DNA of 64,000 nt from CAIMUX01 sp964473865. GTDB lineage: Bacteria; Eisenbacteria; RBG-16-71-46; CAIMUX01. The stretch is from positions 84,639 through 148,638 of the forward strand of contig CAYYQN010000006.1 of NCBI GenBank assembly GCA_964473865.1. Reading direction: 5' to 3'. This document shows positions 17,878 through 26,643 of the stretch, in pieces. The translations under genes and the position numbers were made by a program. The notes below the pieces were generated by a model, which had not been told where the DNA came from, ran no database searches, and saw only the letters and a program-made list of their open reading frames with translations. Within the stretch, counting starts at the first letter, position 1; every line of letters starts with the position of its first letter.

Positions 17878-19017
17878 ATGAACGCCAGAATCGCCCGGGG
17901 CCTTGTGGCCGCGACGTGGGGAGGAGTCATCCTGGTCGCGGCGATGCTCTTATTCAGCAGCCCGGCGGCCGCCCAATGGGTCGTCAAGTCCGAGGACGGC
18001 AATTCCCAGATCAAGTTCGGGTTCCTGGCCCAGCCACGGGCCGAGTGGAATACGATCGAGGATGCCGACTACTGGTCGCAGAACATGTACTTGCGCCGGG
18101 CGCGGATCCTGATGGGCGGCAAGGTGAACCCCAGGGTCGACTTCTTCATCGAGACCGACAGCCCGAATGTCGGTAAGCGGGCGGCCGGCGCGGCCCGCGC
18201 CGCCAAGGACTGGGACACCTTCTTTGTGCAGGATTTCGTCGTCACCTATAACGTGACACCGGAGGTGATGGTCGATGCGGGCATGATCCTCACGCCGGGG
18301 ACCTACAACCACCTGCAGAGCGCGGGAGCGCTCCTCCCGCTGGACTACGGTCCGTACACGTTCGTGGAGAGCGGGCCGATGGGGGCCAAAGCGGGGCGCG
18401 ACGCCGGCGTACAGGGGCGCGGCGTGTTCCTCCAGAAGATGCTGGAAGTCCGCGCGGGCGCCTTCCAGGGTGTGCGCGAGAGCCGCGACGAGATGCCCTT
18501 CCGCGCGGCCGGGCGGGTTGCCTTCCATCCCTTCAAGACCGCCGGCAAGGGGCTGTTCTACTCGGGTGCAGGCCTCGGCGCCGCCCGGTCGCTGTCCATC
18601 GGCGTCATGGCGGACATGCAGAGCACCAACTACCAGAGCTTCGGCGGGGACGTCTTCTTCGAGATGCCCATGGGGGACATCAGTGTCTTCACGGTTCAGG
18701 CCGATGTGGCGCAGTACGAGGGCAAGGACGCATTTGCCTCCGGCGTCCCCAAGCAGCTGACCTACATGGCGGAAGCCGGCTACGCGGCGCTCCAGAAGCG
18801 GTTCCTCGGCTTCATCCAGTTTGCCGGCCGGGACTATGACTCCGACAAGGCTACCGATGATCAGCAGCTTCAGGTGGGGCTGGGGTGGCGCTTCGATGGC
18901 CACAAGTCGAATCTCAAGCTTGCCTACACGATCATCACGCAGAAGGCCCCGAGCGGGGCGCCGGAGCCGAAGGACAAGACCATGGTGAGCCTGCAGTACC
19001 AGGTCATGGCCTACTGA
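17878..19017 (+). CDS. Outer-membrane porin, phosphate-selective porin O/P-like
   Basis: 379 residues with a clear signal peptide ending SSPAAAQ. The mature protein starts WVVKSEDGNSQIKFGFLAQP, then YLRRARILMGGKVNPRVDFF, a pattern typical of porin O/P family barrels, and ends in an aromatic-tipped strand (VSLQYQVMAY) as expected for BAM-inserted outer-membrane proteins. Alternating beta-strands fill the length. It probably forms a diffusion channel; phosphate selectivity is only the family name. The start has GGAGGAGAGGG upstream. A hairpin terminator follows. It shows the organism is diderm. Confidence 0.85.
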   Translation: MNARIARGLVAATWGGVILVAAMLLFSSPAAAQWVVKSEDGNSQIKFGFLAQPRAEWNTIEDADYWSQNMYLRRARILMGGKVNPRVDFFIETDSPNVGKRAAGAARAAKDWDTFFVQDFVVTYNVTPEVMVDAGMILTPGTYNHLQSAGALLPLDYGPYTFVESGPMGAKAGRDAGVQGRGVFLQKMLEVRAGAFQGVRESRDEMPFRAAGRVAFHPFKTAGKGLFYSGAGLGAARSLSIGVMADMQSTNYQSFGGDVFFEMPMGDISVFTVQADVAQYEGKDAFASGVPKQLTYMAEAGYAALQKRFLGFIQFAGRDYDSDKATDDQQLQVGLGWRFDGHKSNLKLAYTIITQKAPSGAPEPKDKTMVSLQYQVMAY

Positions 19018-19033
19018 TCGTCCGTGAACCGAT

Positions 19034-19059
19034 CCGGGTGCGGCGCCGGCCGCACCCGG
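19034..19059 (+). terminator. Hairpin terminator after the porin gene
   Basis: CCGGGTGCGGC (19034-19044) pairs perfectly with GCCGCACCCGG (19049-19059) around GCCG, 17 bases after the porin stop codon. There is no T-run. It also sits downstream of the convergent gene ending at 19117, so it may serve both. Confidence 0.6.
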
Positions 19060-19116
19060 TCATCCCGTCAGCGGCCTGAGTACTTCCGTGATGGCGTGGA
19101 CTCCTCCCGCGGCCTG

Positions 19117-19515
19117 CTAGCAGCGGCAGCCCTTGATTCCGCAGTTGAGAAAGTGGAACTTGACGGCCGGCACCTTGAGGATCCGCTCGACCTCCGTGCC
19201 CTCCGACATCGCGTGACTGAGGAGATCGAGCCAGAAGTCGACCCAGTTGTGATCCGTGGAGCTGTCCACGGCCGTCAGCTCGCCTTCGATCCGGGTGAGG
19301 TCACAGCCCGCGTCACAGACCGAAAAACATCCCGAGGAGAGCTTCAGACGGGCGCTTTCCAGAAGCGTACTCAGGTCCGGCGGCAGCGGGACCCGCCGCA
19401 GGCGGAGAGCATCCGCCCAGGCGGCCAGCACCGACCACCGCATGCCGAACTGCCGCAGTACGGCTTCTTCCTGGACCATCCGGTCGTCGAGGGATCCCGG
19501 CGTTTGTTCGGCCAT
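19117..19515 (-). CDS. Small cysteine-containing protein of unknown function next to glgB
   Basis: 132 residues from an ATG with GGGAGG six bases upstream (a GTG two codons earlier is in frame). I do not recognise the family. The sequence is mostly helical (MVQEEAVLRQFGMRWSVLAA) with two cysteine groups: SGCFSVCDAGCDL in the middle and NCGIKGCRC at the very end, six cysteines in all, suggesting a metal or Fe-S site or disulfides. It lies 32 bases downstream of the branching-enzyme stop on the same strand, so it is probably expressed with it. Confidence 0.7.
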   Translation of the reverse strand: MAEQTPGSLDDRMVQEEAVLRQFGMRWSVLAAWADALRLRRVPLPPDLSTLLESARLKLSSGCFSVCDAGCDLTRIEGELTAVDSSTDHNWVDFWLDLLSHAMSEGTEVERILKVPAVKFHFLNCGIKGCRC

Positions 19516-19547
19516 CGCCACCTCCCGGCGGAGAGGCTCCGCCTGTC

Positions 19548-22346
19548 TTATCTCGCCAGCTCGAAGACCACCGCCGCCAACGGTGGCAGGGTCAAGTTGA
19601 GCGACCAGGAGTGACCGTGCATGGGGACCCCGTCGGCGTTGCGCCCGCCGCCGTTGCCGAGATTACTGCCGCCGTAAAGCTGCGAGTCGGTGTTCAGGAT
19701 CTCCCGGTAGAACCCCGCCTCCGGCACGCCGACGCGATAGCCGAGACGCGGCACCGGCGTGAGGTTCAGGGCCGTGACCAAGGACCCGCTCGGTCCGCGT
19801 CGGAGGTAGCAGAGCACGCTCGAGGCGGCGTCGGAGCAGTCGATCCACTGATATCCCTGCGGTTCGGTGTCCCAGGCCCAGAGCGCGTCGTGGGAGCGGT
19901 ACAGCCTTCCCAGATCCTCCAGCAGGAGTTCGATCCCCTTGTGCGGCGCAAACTCCGTGAGATGCCAGTCGAGGCTGTTGTCGCTGCGCCACTCCCAGCT
20001 CTGCGCGAACTCCGCGCCCATGAAGAGCAGCTTCTTGCCGGGCCGGGTGTAGAGATAGGCGTAGAGCGCCCGCAGGTTGGCGAAGCGTTGCCATTCGTCC
20101 CCGGGCATCTTGCCGAGCAGTGAGCCCTTGCCGTGCACGACCTCGTCGTGTGACAGCGGCATGATGAAGTTCTCGGTGTAGGCGTAGAGCATCGCGAAAG
20201 TGAGGTCGTTGTGGTGGAACGCCCGATGCACCGGCTCCTTGGAGAAATAGAGCAGGGTGTCGTGCATCCAGCCCATGTTCCACTTGAAGCCGAAGCCGAG
20301 GCCCCCGAGGTACGTTGGCATCGTAACGCCGCCCCAGTCGGTCGACTCCTCGGCGACGGTGAAGGCGCCCGGGTACTCGCCGTAGACGAGCTCGTTCATC
20401 TTGCGGACGAAGTCTATCGCCTCGATGTTCTCACGACCGCCATAGCGGTTGGGTAGCCAGTCGCCTTCCTCGCGGCTGTAGTCGAGATAGAGCATCGAGG
20501 CGACGGCGTCCACGCGCAGCCCGTCGATGTGGTAGACATCCAGCCAGAAGAGGGCATTGGCAAGGAGGAAGTTCCGCACCTCGTGCCGGCCGTAGTTGAA
20601 GATGAGGGTTCCCCAGTCGCGGTGCTCTCCCTGGCGCGGATCGGCGTGCTCGTAGAGCGCGGTGCCGTCGAACCAGCGCAGGCCGGACTCGTCCTTGGGG
20701 AAATGCGCCGGCACCCAGTCGATGATGATGCCGATGCCGTTGGCGTGGAGCAGGTCGACCAGGAACTTGAAGTCATCGGGCGTGCCGTGGCGGCTGGTGG
20801 GGGCGAAGTACCCGGTGATCTGATATCCCCAGGACTGATCCAGAAGGTGCTCGGCCACCGGCAGCAGCTCGACGTGGGTGAAGTTGTACCGCTTCAGGTG
20901 GTCGACCAGCCGGGGAGCCAGCTCGCGGTAGGTGAGCCACCGGTCATTGTCCTCCGGGGCGCGCATCCACGAGGCCAGATGGACTTCGTAGATGTTCATC
21001 GGCTGGTGGCGATGATCCAGGCTCCGCCGCCGTTCCATCCACTCGTGATCGCCCCACGCGTACTTGTCGATGTCCCACACCACTGAGGCAGTGGCGGGCC
21101 GGACCTCGGCAAAGAATGCGTAGGGGTCGGACTTGATCCGCAAGTGTCCTTCGCGGGTGCGGATCTCGTACTTGTACAGGTCGCCTTCCTTCAGGCCCGG
21201 CACAAAGGCGTACCAGATACCGGAGCTGCCGAGTCCCCGCATCGGGTGCCGGCGGCCGTCCCACTCGTTGAAGCCGCCGATGACGCTCACGCCGTCGGCG
21301 TTGGGGGCCCACACGGCGAAGATCACCCCGCTCACGCCGTCCACCGTGAGCGGATGCGCGCCCATCTTCTCCCAGAGCCGGAAGTGCTTTCCTTCGCCGG
21401 TGAGGTAGAGGTCGAGTTCGCCGAAGAATGGGGGATAGTCGGGCGAACCGGGCGCGTCCGGTGTTGCGGGGGCCGATCCGCTTGCCGCCGGGTTGATCTG
21501 GGCGCCCGGAGGATCGGGTGGCGGCTCGGGGGCAGCGGACGACCGGAATGGGAATCCGCTGGGCCCCTCCTCGCGATGAACCGGTGCCGGCGAGCCTGCG
21601 GCCGGCACGGTCCCTGGTTGCGCCGCGCGGAACGAATCGGTTTGCGGTGACAGGGTCGGCGCGAGCGAGGCCTGCTGCGCAGGGGCATGGGGTGCCGATG
21701 AGTCAGCGACCATGGGCGGGCCGGAGGCCGTCAGGGCGTGGGGAGAAGGCGGGCCCGCGCGCCGCGTTCCGTTCAGGCCCCGGGCGATCGCCTCGGCGGC
21801 GAGTTCTTCCGGAGTAGGGACCCGGGCGGTTCCGGGCGCCGTGGCGTCGCCATTCGCTGCGCGTGTCCCGGATGCCCGATCCCCAGTGCGGCGCGGCGGA
21901 GGCGCTTGCGCAGCGATTTCCTTCGCCAGGTCAGTCCGGGTGACGCTGACCTTTGCCTCGGGCTTGACGATCGGGGCGTTCCGGGACGGCGCTCCGTCCA
22001 CGCGCGCCTGCTTCCCGGCCGCCCGCGGGGCAGCCGCGGGCGGCTTCTTCGCGCCGAGGCGGCCCTTCGCGTCGCGGGGCGATGCCGCGAAGGCGCCGCT
22101 CAGCTTTGCGGGGGGCTCTTTTCCCTTGGTTTTTGGCGCGCGCGTGGCGCGGGCCGCCCCGGCGGTCACCTTCATGATCTGGGCCGAGCGATTCGTCTTG
22201 TCGCTTTGCGCCGGGCTGGGCCGAGCGCCGGACTTCGTCGGGCCGCCCTTCTCACCCTTTTTCACGGACACCCCCTTGCTGGACCGCTCGCCGGCGGCGG
22301 GGGAGCCCGCGCCGATCTTGCCTCTTCTCATCGATTCCGTGCCCAT
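19548..22346 (-). CDS. glgB: 1,4-alpha-glucan branching enzyme with long basic, disordered N-terminal tail
   Basis: 932 residues against about 630-740 for normal GlgB. The catalytic part starts near residue 304 (PPFFGELDLYLTGEGKHFRL) with the N-terminal CBM48 (GVIFAVWAPNADGVSVIGGF) and a GH13_9 barrel: HVELLPVAEH, GLRVDAVASMLY (nucleophile Asp), FTVAEESTDW (acid/base Glu) and PLSHDEVVHGKGS (third carboxylate). It makes alpha-1,6 branches in glycogen. Residues 1-300 are Lys/Ala/Pro-rich (KKGEKGGPTKSG, AKKPPAAAPRAAGKQ) with two short helical motifs (TDLAKEIAAQ and PEELAAEAIARGLNG). This tail is not a known branching-enzyme domain. The start has GGGAGA upstream; MRRGKIG five codons later is an alternative. 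Confidence 0.93.
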   Translation of the reverse strand: MGTESMRRGKIGAGSPAAGERSSKGVSVKKGEKGGPTKSGARPSPAQSDKTNRSAQIMKVTAGAARATRAPKTKGKEPPAKLSGAFAASPRDAKGRLGAKKPPAAAPRAAGKQARVDGAPSRNAPIVKPEAKVSVTRTDLAKEIAAQAPPPRRTGDRASGTRAANGDATAPGTARVPTPEELAAEAIARGLNGTRRAGPPSPHALTASGPPMVADSSAPHAPAQQASLAPTLSPQTDSFRAAQPGTVPAAGSPAPVHREEGPSGFPFRSSAAPEPPPDPPGAQINPAASGSAPATPDAPGSPDYPPFFGELDLYLTGEGKHFRLWEKMGAHPLTVDGVSGVIFAVWAPNADGVSVIGGFNEWDGRRHPMRGLGSSGIWYAFVPGLKEGDLYKYEIRTREGHLRIKSDPYAFFAEVRPATASVVWDIDKYAWGDHEWMERRRSLDHRHQPMNIYEVHLASWMRAPEDNDRWLTYRELAPRLVDHLKRYNFTHVELLPVAEHLLDQSWGYQITGYFAPTSRHGTPDDFKFLVDLLHANGIGIIIDWVPAHFPKDESGLRWFDGTALYEHADPRQGEHRDWGTLIFNYGRHEVRNFLLANALFWLDVYHIDGLRVDAVASMLYLDYSREEGDWLPNRYGGRENIEAIDFVRKMNELVYGEYPGAFTVAEESTDWGGVTMPTYLGGLGFGFKWNMGWMHDTLLYFSKEPVHRAFHHNDLTFAMLYAYTENFIMPLSHDEVVHGKGSLLGKMPGDEWQRFANLRALYAYLYTRPGKKLLFMGAEFAQSWEWRSDNSLDWHLTEFAPHKGIELLLEDLGRLYRSHDALWAWDTEPQGYQWIDCSDAASSVLCYLRRGPSGSLVTALNLTPVPRLGYRVGVPEAGFYREILNTDSQLYGGSNLGNGGGRNADGVPMHGHSWSLNLTLPPLAAVVFELAR

Positions 22347-22934
22347 TCTCCCGCTTTCCTCGTGACGCCGGGCGGCCGCGCTCAGCAAGCACGGCCGGCA
22401 ACCGGCAGGCCCCAACACCAACCCCGAATCCGGGGCGCGCACACAGAGAATCTGAAGTCTTGATTGACGTTACGATCGGGCTCCCTGGGGCGGCACATCT
22501 CGCGGCTCCACGGAGCGCCGGTTCCTTCCGGCTCCACCCGCCCCACTTCCAATACCGGCGATCTCAGTGGGCTCGCCCCCGTGCGCGGCTGGATGCCGGC
22601 GCACCGGGGGAGTCTGTCACGAATCCGGCGGTGGTGTCCAGTGGGGAAAGCAGGGCGCCCGGAAACTGGGCAGGTCTCGGGGTTGTCGGATTCGCGCCGG
22701 GATGGGTGCCGATTGCCGCCAGACGGAAAGGGGAAGGGCGGATGCACCGCCCCTCCCCTCGGACTCTCGATTGAATACTTCAGAACTCCGGACAAGAATC
22801 GCGAACGCGGAGTTGGGTTGTCTGGACCTTTGGCCGAGACTCCTGAACGCAGGACCGACTTGCCTGATCGTTCGGCCGAGGCTCGCAGACGCAGAGCCCC
22901 TTTGCCCGGGTCCTCCGGGAGGGTTTCGGGTCGA
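22347..22934. other. Intergenic region between glgB and the secreted TIM-barrel gene
   Basis: 588 bases between two minus-strand genes. It must hold the promoter of glgB, which I could not identify with confidence. Three imperfect repeats lie at 22786-22912, next to the end of the upstream gene. No gene is supported. Confidence 0.5.
22786..22912. repeat. Three imperfect 42-43-base tandem repeats
   Basis: Units run 22786-22827, 22828-22869 and 22870-22912. Shared elements are ttcggccgag (units 2 and 3), gaacgc[ag]g/gacgcag near the middle and cttgcctg or ttgcccg near the end. The array starts just past the 3' end of the TIM-barrel gene and is not in a supported coding frame. Confidence 0.45.
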
Positions 22935-25900
22935 TCAGTTCAGGAAGACCAGGCGTTTCTTGGCGAACTCCTTTCCATCGCGAGAGAGCCGGACCAGATA
23001 GAGCCCGCTCGCTGCGGACCGGCCGCCTTCCGCCCGGCCGTCCCACCGGATCTGGAACGGTCCCGGCGAGACCCTCTGTTCGATCGACTGCACTTGCCGT
23101 CCCGCCAGATCGAAGACCTCCAGGCGGACGGTACCGGCGGCGGCAACCGAACCCTGGAGCACGGCCGAACCTCGGGCCGGCATCGGCCCGATCGATTCCA
23201 GAACGTCGGTCGGCATCGGCGCTGCGGGGCTCTCCAGCGCCTTGCCATCCGGATACTCCACGGATCTCGCCGCACCCCACTCCGAGAAACGGCCGGTCGT
23301 CTTTTCCACGTTGCGGGCCTTGACCAGGAACCGGTCCAGCGGCTCGGCGGGAATCCGCAGGACCGCGCCCCGAGACGGGTTGAACGAGGACGGAACCAGC
23401 GCGAACTGCTCGGGGCCCCAGTCCCCTCCGGTCCACTGGCGGTAACAGAACTCGACGGACGCGACGTCGCCCTGGTTCCTGGGCATGACCTGCACGGCCA
23501 GATTGTCCCCTTCGGGCCAGGAGAACGGCTCTATCCACTGAGGCGGAGCCGACGCTCGGTGGTCCACCCGGGTGACCATCTCCGCCGGGGTCAGCCCCGG
23601 GTCGGTGATGCGGATGTAGCAGGGCGCCTCGCTCATGTAGGCCGTGAAGAACGTTTCGTAGACGCCGGTCGGCTGGTAGTTCCCCTCGAAGCTCCGAATG
23701 GTGACCGGAACCTGATTCGGATTGACGTCGACGCAGAGATCCTTTGGCGTGCCGCTCGTCCAGGCCACGATCACAAAGTCGGCCTGATCCTGGTACAGGT
23801 AGACATGGTCCTCGTTCGATCCGCCGGCCGAAGAGACGCATTGGTTGGTCCGGTAGAAGCGGAAGTCGCCGGGCGGTATCCGCTGGACCAACGTTGCGGC
23901 ATTCAGCTCCGCATTCATCTGTGCCTGCGCCGCCAGCGCCCCCGCCGGGGTGCCGTCGATCTCCATGAGGCCGAAGCTCTGGTTCCAGGGGACGTATCCC
24001 TGGGTCACGACATCGAACATGTAGACCGGGGACGCGCCGGAGCCGAGCCACATCAGTTCGTGCCGAATCATCTTCACGGCGCCGTCCCTGGCGTGGGCCA
24101 GAGAGCCGCTCGTTCCGTCGATGAACCCGAAGTTGGAGCTGTCCCAGAGCGGGACCGCCCGGTCCGCCTGCAGCGATCCCGGGTTGTATCCCGTTTCCGT
24201 CAACGCGTACCTCGAGACCGCCACCGGCGGCGGGGCGTCTTCGACCGCGTTGTGTACCGAGATGAGCTTGGAGATGCCCCCTCCGGCGATGTTGAGCTCC
24301 GGATCGACGAACTCCCCGTTCTCATAGTCGAGATAGGTATTGATCCCGATTCCATCCAGGACATCCTTGACCTTCTGGTTGGGGATTTCCGGAACCTCCT
24401 GGGCGAAGAGCCCTGTGAGATACGGTTCGATCACCCAGTTCAGGGTGGTCATGACGCAGTCGCCGCCGAGCACCTGCGCTCCGTGGAGGATGTACCGTGC
24501 TTCGGTGAGGAAGTCCCACTGGCCGTACGGGTAGGCGGCATCCATCTCGTTGCGGAAAATCCAGTCCTGCATGCGGGGGGTATGGCCGGCGCCATACAGG
24601 CCGTTCAGCCATCCCAGATAATCCTCGTACAGGTCCCAGTCGCTGACGGAGGCGAGGTTGAAACCATCGGGCACGGAGTTGACCACCGGGCTGATCTCGA
24701 TTCCGTGCTCCCAGGCCTCGTCAGCCACGAAGCCCGAGGTGGCTGTCTCACCGGTGCACCCGGGATTGAAGCAGACGGTGCCGTAGTTGAAGTTGCCGAA
24801 CTCCCGCTGGCGGTGGTATCCCAACCGACTCAGCCAGTCGTTGGCCTCGTCCAGACTCATCCCGCCGGCGGTCGCGGGAGGATAGTGCCCGGAAGTCCAG
24901 CTCTCGCCGCCTCCGCTGCCGGCGCTGGAGTGCATGCCGAAGTTTCCCCGGGCGCCGGCCGGCAGCGGCACCGGGTCGCGGATCACCGCGAAGCTCGTCT
25001 CCTCCCGGTCCACGCGGTAATCGATGCCGTTTCCGTATTCGACGACGAGCTTGAAGACGCCCAGTGTCTGCTCCCCCGTCGTGAATGGGATCTGATAGTT
25101 CTTCCGGCTGCCGCCGAGGAAGTTGATCGGGAAGTCGCCGCTGGCCAGGGGAACGGTCCCGCCCTCGAGGCTGTAGACAGACCAGTAGATTCCACCCGGC
25201 GGTCGCCGGATCGCCTGGTAGATCTCGACGTTGAACTCCAGATCTTCGACTTCGCTTTCCAGATAGGTATGCGTGCGCTCGGTTGTTCCGTCGCGGCGGA
25301 TCGTGAGGAAGATGTCCTCGCCGCTGGTATGGCACTCGAATGGGCGAATCGTGCCCCCGTCTCCGACCGTCGTGAACTGCACCGCGTCCATCCAGACGAT
25401 CGACCCGGGGGGAAGGGTCGCCTCGGGGGTGGAGCCCTGGACGCACTCGATCAGCAGGGCGTACTTCTGGCCGGCGACGAGGCTCTCCGTGGTGCGAAGC
25501 GTGAAGCGGCTCCAGGTCGTGGGCACCCAGACATCTCTGTGGTGCGCCTCTCCCTCGGGACAGGATTCCCCGGGATAGCGCACGCAGATCGCCTGCCACT
25601 CACCCTGGTCATCCAGGGTGTGCAGACTGACCCGGAGGCGCACCTGCGTCGCCGGAGCCACCGGGGCGGACCGGGCATAGAAGCTGATGTCGTAGGGTCC
25701 GTCGGTGGGCGCGACGACATAGTCCCACGACAGAGCGAAGAACGCCGATTCGTTCTTCACCGGATCGTAGTACGGCCTGTCCATGCTGATCTTGAGGGAC
25801 CGCTGCCCGTGCTGCTTGACCGAGGTGTCGAACGTGAACCCCTGGAATGCCGAAGGCAGGTTGGCGTCCGGCGAGATCACGGACTCCTTGAAGGTTCGCT

Positions 25901-26150
25901 GGAAGTACTGGCACCCGTCCAGGGCGGCGGTGTTGGCGTCGCCCACTTCGAAGCTGGAGTTCTCATTCAGCAGATTCACGCTGCTGGCGAAGTACCCCGG
26001 CCATAGCCGGTGCGGCTGGTAGCTGTCGATGTTCTCCGCCCAGGCATGAGCGATGCCCGGCAGCATCACCGCCAGGAGCAGCAGTGAAGCCAGACCTGGA
26101 ACCCGCCCGCGCCGGCGAACGCCGGGCCGCAACGGCACTACGATCAACAT
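22935..26150 (-). CDS. Large secreted glycoside-hydrolase-like protein with FlgD-like C-terminus
   Basis: 1071 residues; ATG with GGGAGG upstream and a signal peptide ending IAHAWA (about residue 38). Residues 60-270 form carbohydrate-binding-like jelly rolls (SFEVGDANTAAL, IVWMDAVQFTTVGDG). Residues 430-670 resemble a clan GH-A TIM barrel: DWIFRNEMDAAYPYG contains Asn-Glu (Glu 535, candidate acid/base) and RYALTETGYNPG contains Glu 652 (candidate nucleophile). The last 75 residues are a FlgD-like Ig domain (LEVFDLAGRQVQSI; WDGRAEGGRSAASGLYLVRL). It may be an extracellular glycosidase. I cannot assign a GH family, and activity is inferred only from motif positions. It lies between glgB and glgP but is exported, so a link with glycogen is uncertain. 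Confidence 0.75.
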   Translation of the reverse strand: MLIVVPLRPGVRRRGRVPGLASLLLLAVMLPGIAHAWAENIDSYQPHRLWPGYFASSVNLLNENSSFEVGDANTAALDGCQYFQRTFKESVISPDANLPSAFQGFTFDTSVKQHGQRSLKISMDRPYYDPVKNESAFFALSWDYVVAPTDGPYDISFYARSAPVAPATQVRLRVSLHTLDDQGEWQAICVRYPGESCPEGEAHHRDVWVPTTWSRFTLRTTESLVAGQKYALLIECVQGSTPEATLPPGSIVWMDAVQFTTVGDGGTIRPFECHTSGEDIFLTIRRDGTTERTHTYLESEVEDLEFNVEIYQAIRRPPGGIYWSVYSLEGGTVPLASGDFPINFLGGSRKNYQIPFTTGEQTLGVFKLVVEYGNGIDYRVDREETSFAVIRDPVPLPAGARGNFGMHSSAGSGGGESWTSGHYPPATAGGMSLDEANDWLSRLGYHRQREFGNFNYGTVCFNPGCTGETATSGFVADEAWEHGIEISPVVNSVPDGFNLASVSDWDLYEDYLGWLNGLYGAGHTPRMQDWIFRNEMDAAYPYGQWDFLTEARYILHGAQVLGGDCVMTTLNWVIEPYLTGLFAQEVPEIPNQKVKDVLDGIGINTYLDYENGEFVDPELNIAGGGISKLISVHNAVEDAPPPVAVSRYALTETGYNPGSLQADRAVPLWDSSNFGFIDGTSGSLAHARDGAVKMIRHELMWLGSGASPVYMFDVVTQGYVPWNQSFGLMEIDGTPAGALAAQAQMNAELNAATLVQRIPPGDFRFYRTNQCVSSAGGSNEDHVYLYQDQADFVIVAWTSGTPKDLCVDVNPNQVPVTIRSFEGNYQPTGVYETFFTAYMSEAPCYIRITDPGLTPAEMVTRVDHRASAPPQWIEPFSWPEGDNLAVQVMPRNQGDVASVEFCYRQWTGGDWGPEQFALVPSSFNPSRGAVLRIPAEPLDRFLVKARNVEKTTGRFSEWGAARSVEYPDGKALESPAAPMPTDVLESIGPMPARGSAVLQGSVAAAGTVRLEVFDLAGRQVQSIEQRVSPGPFQIRWDGRAEGGRSAASGLYLVRLSRDGKEFAKKRLVFLN

Positions 26151-26643
26151 GCTGACCTCCCATTCCTGGAGTCTTGCCTCCGGCCCCATGCCGGATGCGC
26201 TCGGATGAAACGGGTCCGGCGACGCGACGACCCCGAGGCCGATGTCCGACGATCGGCGGAACCGCCATTCATCCCGTCCGCGGATCGAAGCGGTCCACCC
26301 CCGACACGCGCCTCGCCGCGCGATGGAGCAAGGCAATGGAGATGCCGAGGGCCGCCGGTTTCGCGCGGGGTTGGCATGTTGCGTTCCGGCTGGACCTTGC
26401 CGAGCCACGTCCGCGCCGGGTCCACGCGGGCTGCCCGGCGGACCTCGTTCACCCTGGGCGCGGCTGTGCGGATCTGTGCGGACCCTCCGTCCGCCGGTCC
26501 GGCTGGGGTTTGACCGGCATCTGCTCGCGGAGTAGCCTCCCCTCGGTCGTGGGGGCGTGCGTCGTGCGGGGTGCCGGATCCGATCCCCCGGCCGTCCGCT
26601 CTCGACGCCCGCTCGCGGGGCCGAACCACAAGGAGCCACGCCT
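26151..26643. other. Divergent intergenic region of the glycogen locus
   Basis: 493 bases between the divergently transcribed TIM-barrel gene and glgP. A moderate plus-strand promoter is at 26510-26538. No gene is supported in it. Confidence 0.5.
26510..26538 (+). promoter_or_regulatory. Possible glgP promoter
   Basis: TTGACC (26510-26515) matches the -35 consensus at five positions. It is followed after 17 bases by TAGCCT (26533-26538), a weak -10. It lies about 105 bases upstream of the glgP start. Confidence 0.35.

Noticed and set aside
22464..26006. An 1180-codon open frame antisense to the secreted TIM-barrel gene
   Set aside because: Its translation is Arg/Val/Asp-rich with no domain and mirrors the high-GC codon pattern of the opposite gene, which has a signal peptide, motifs and a good ribosome binding site.
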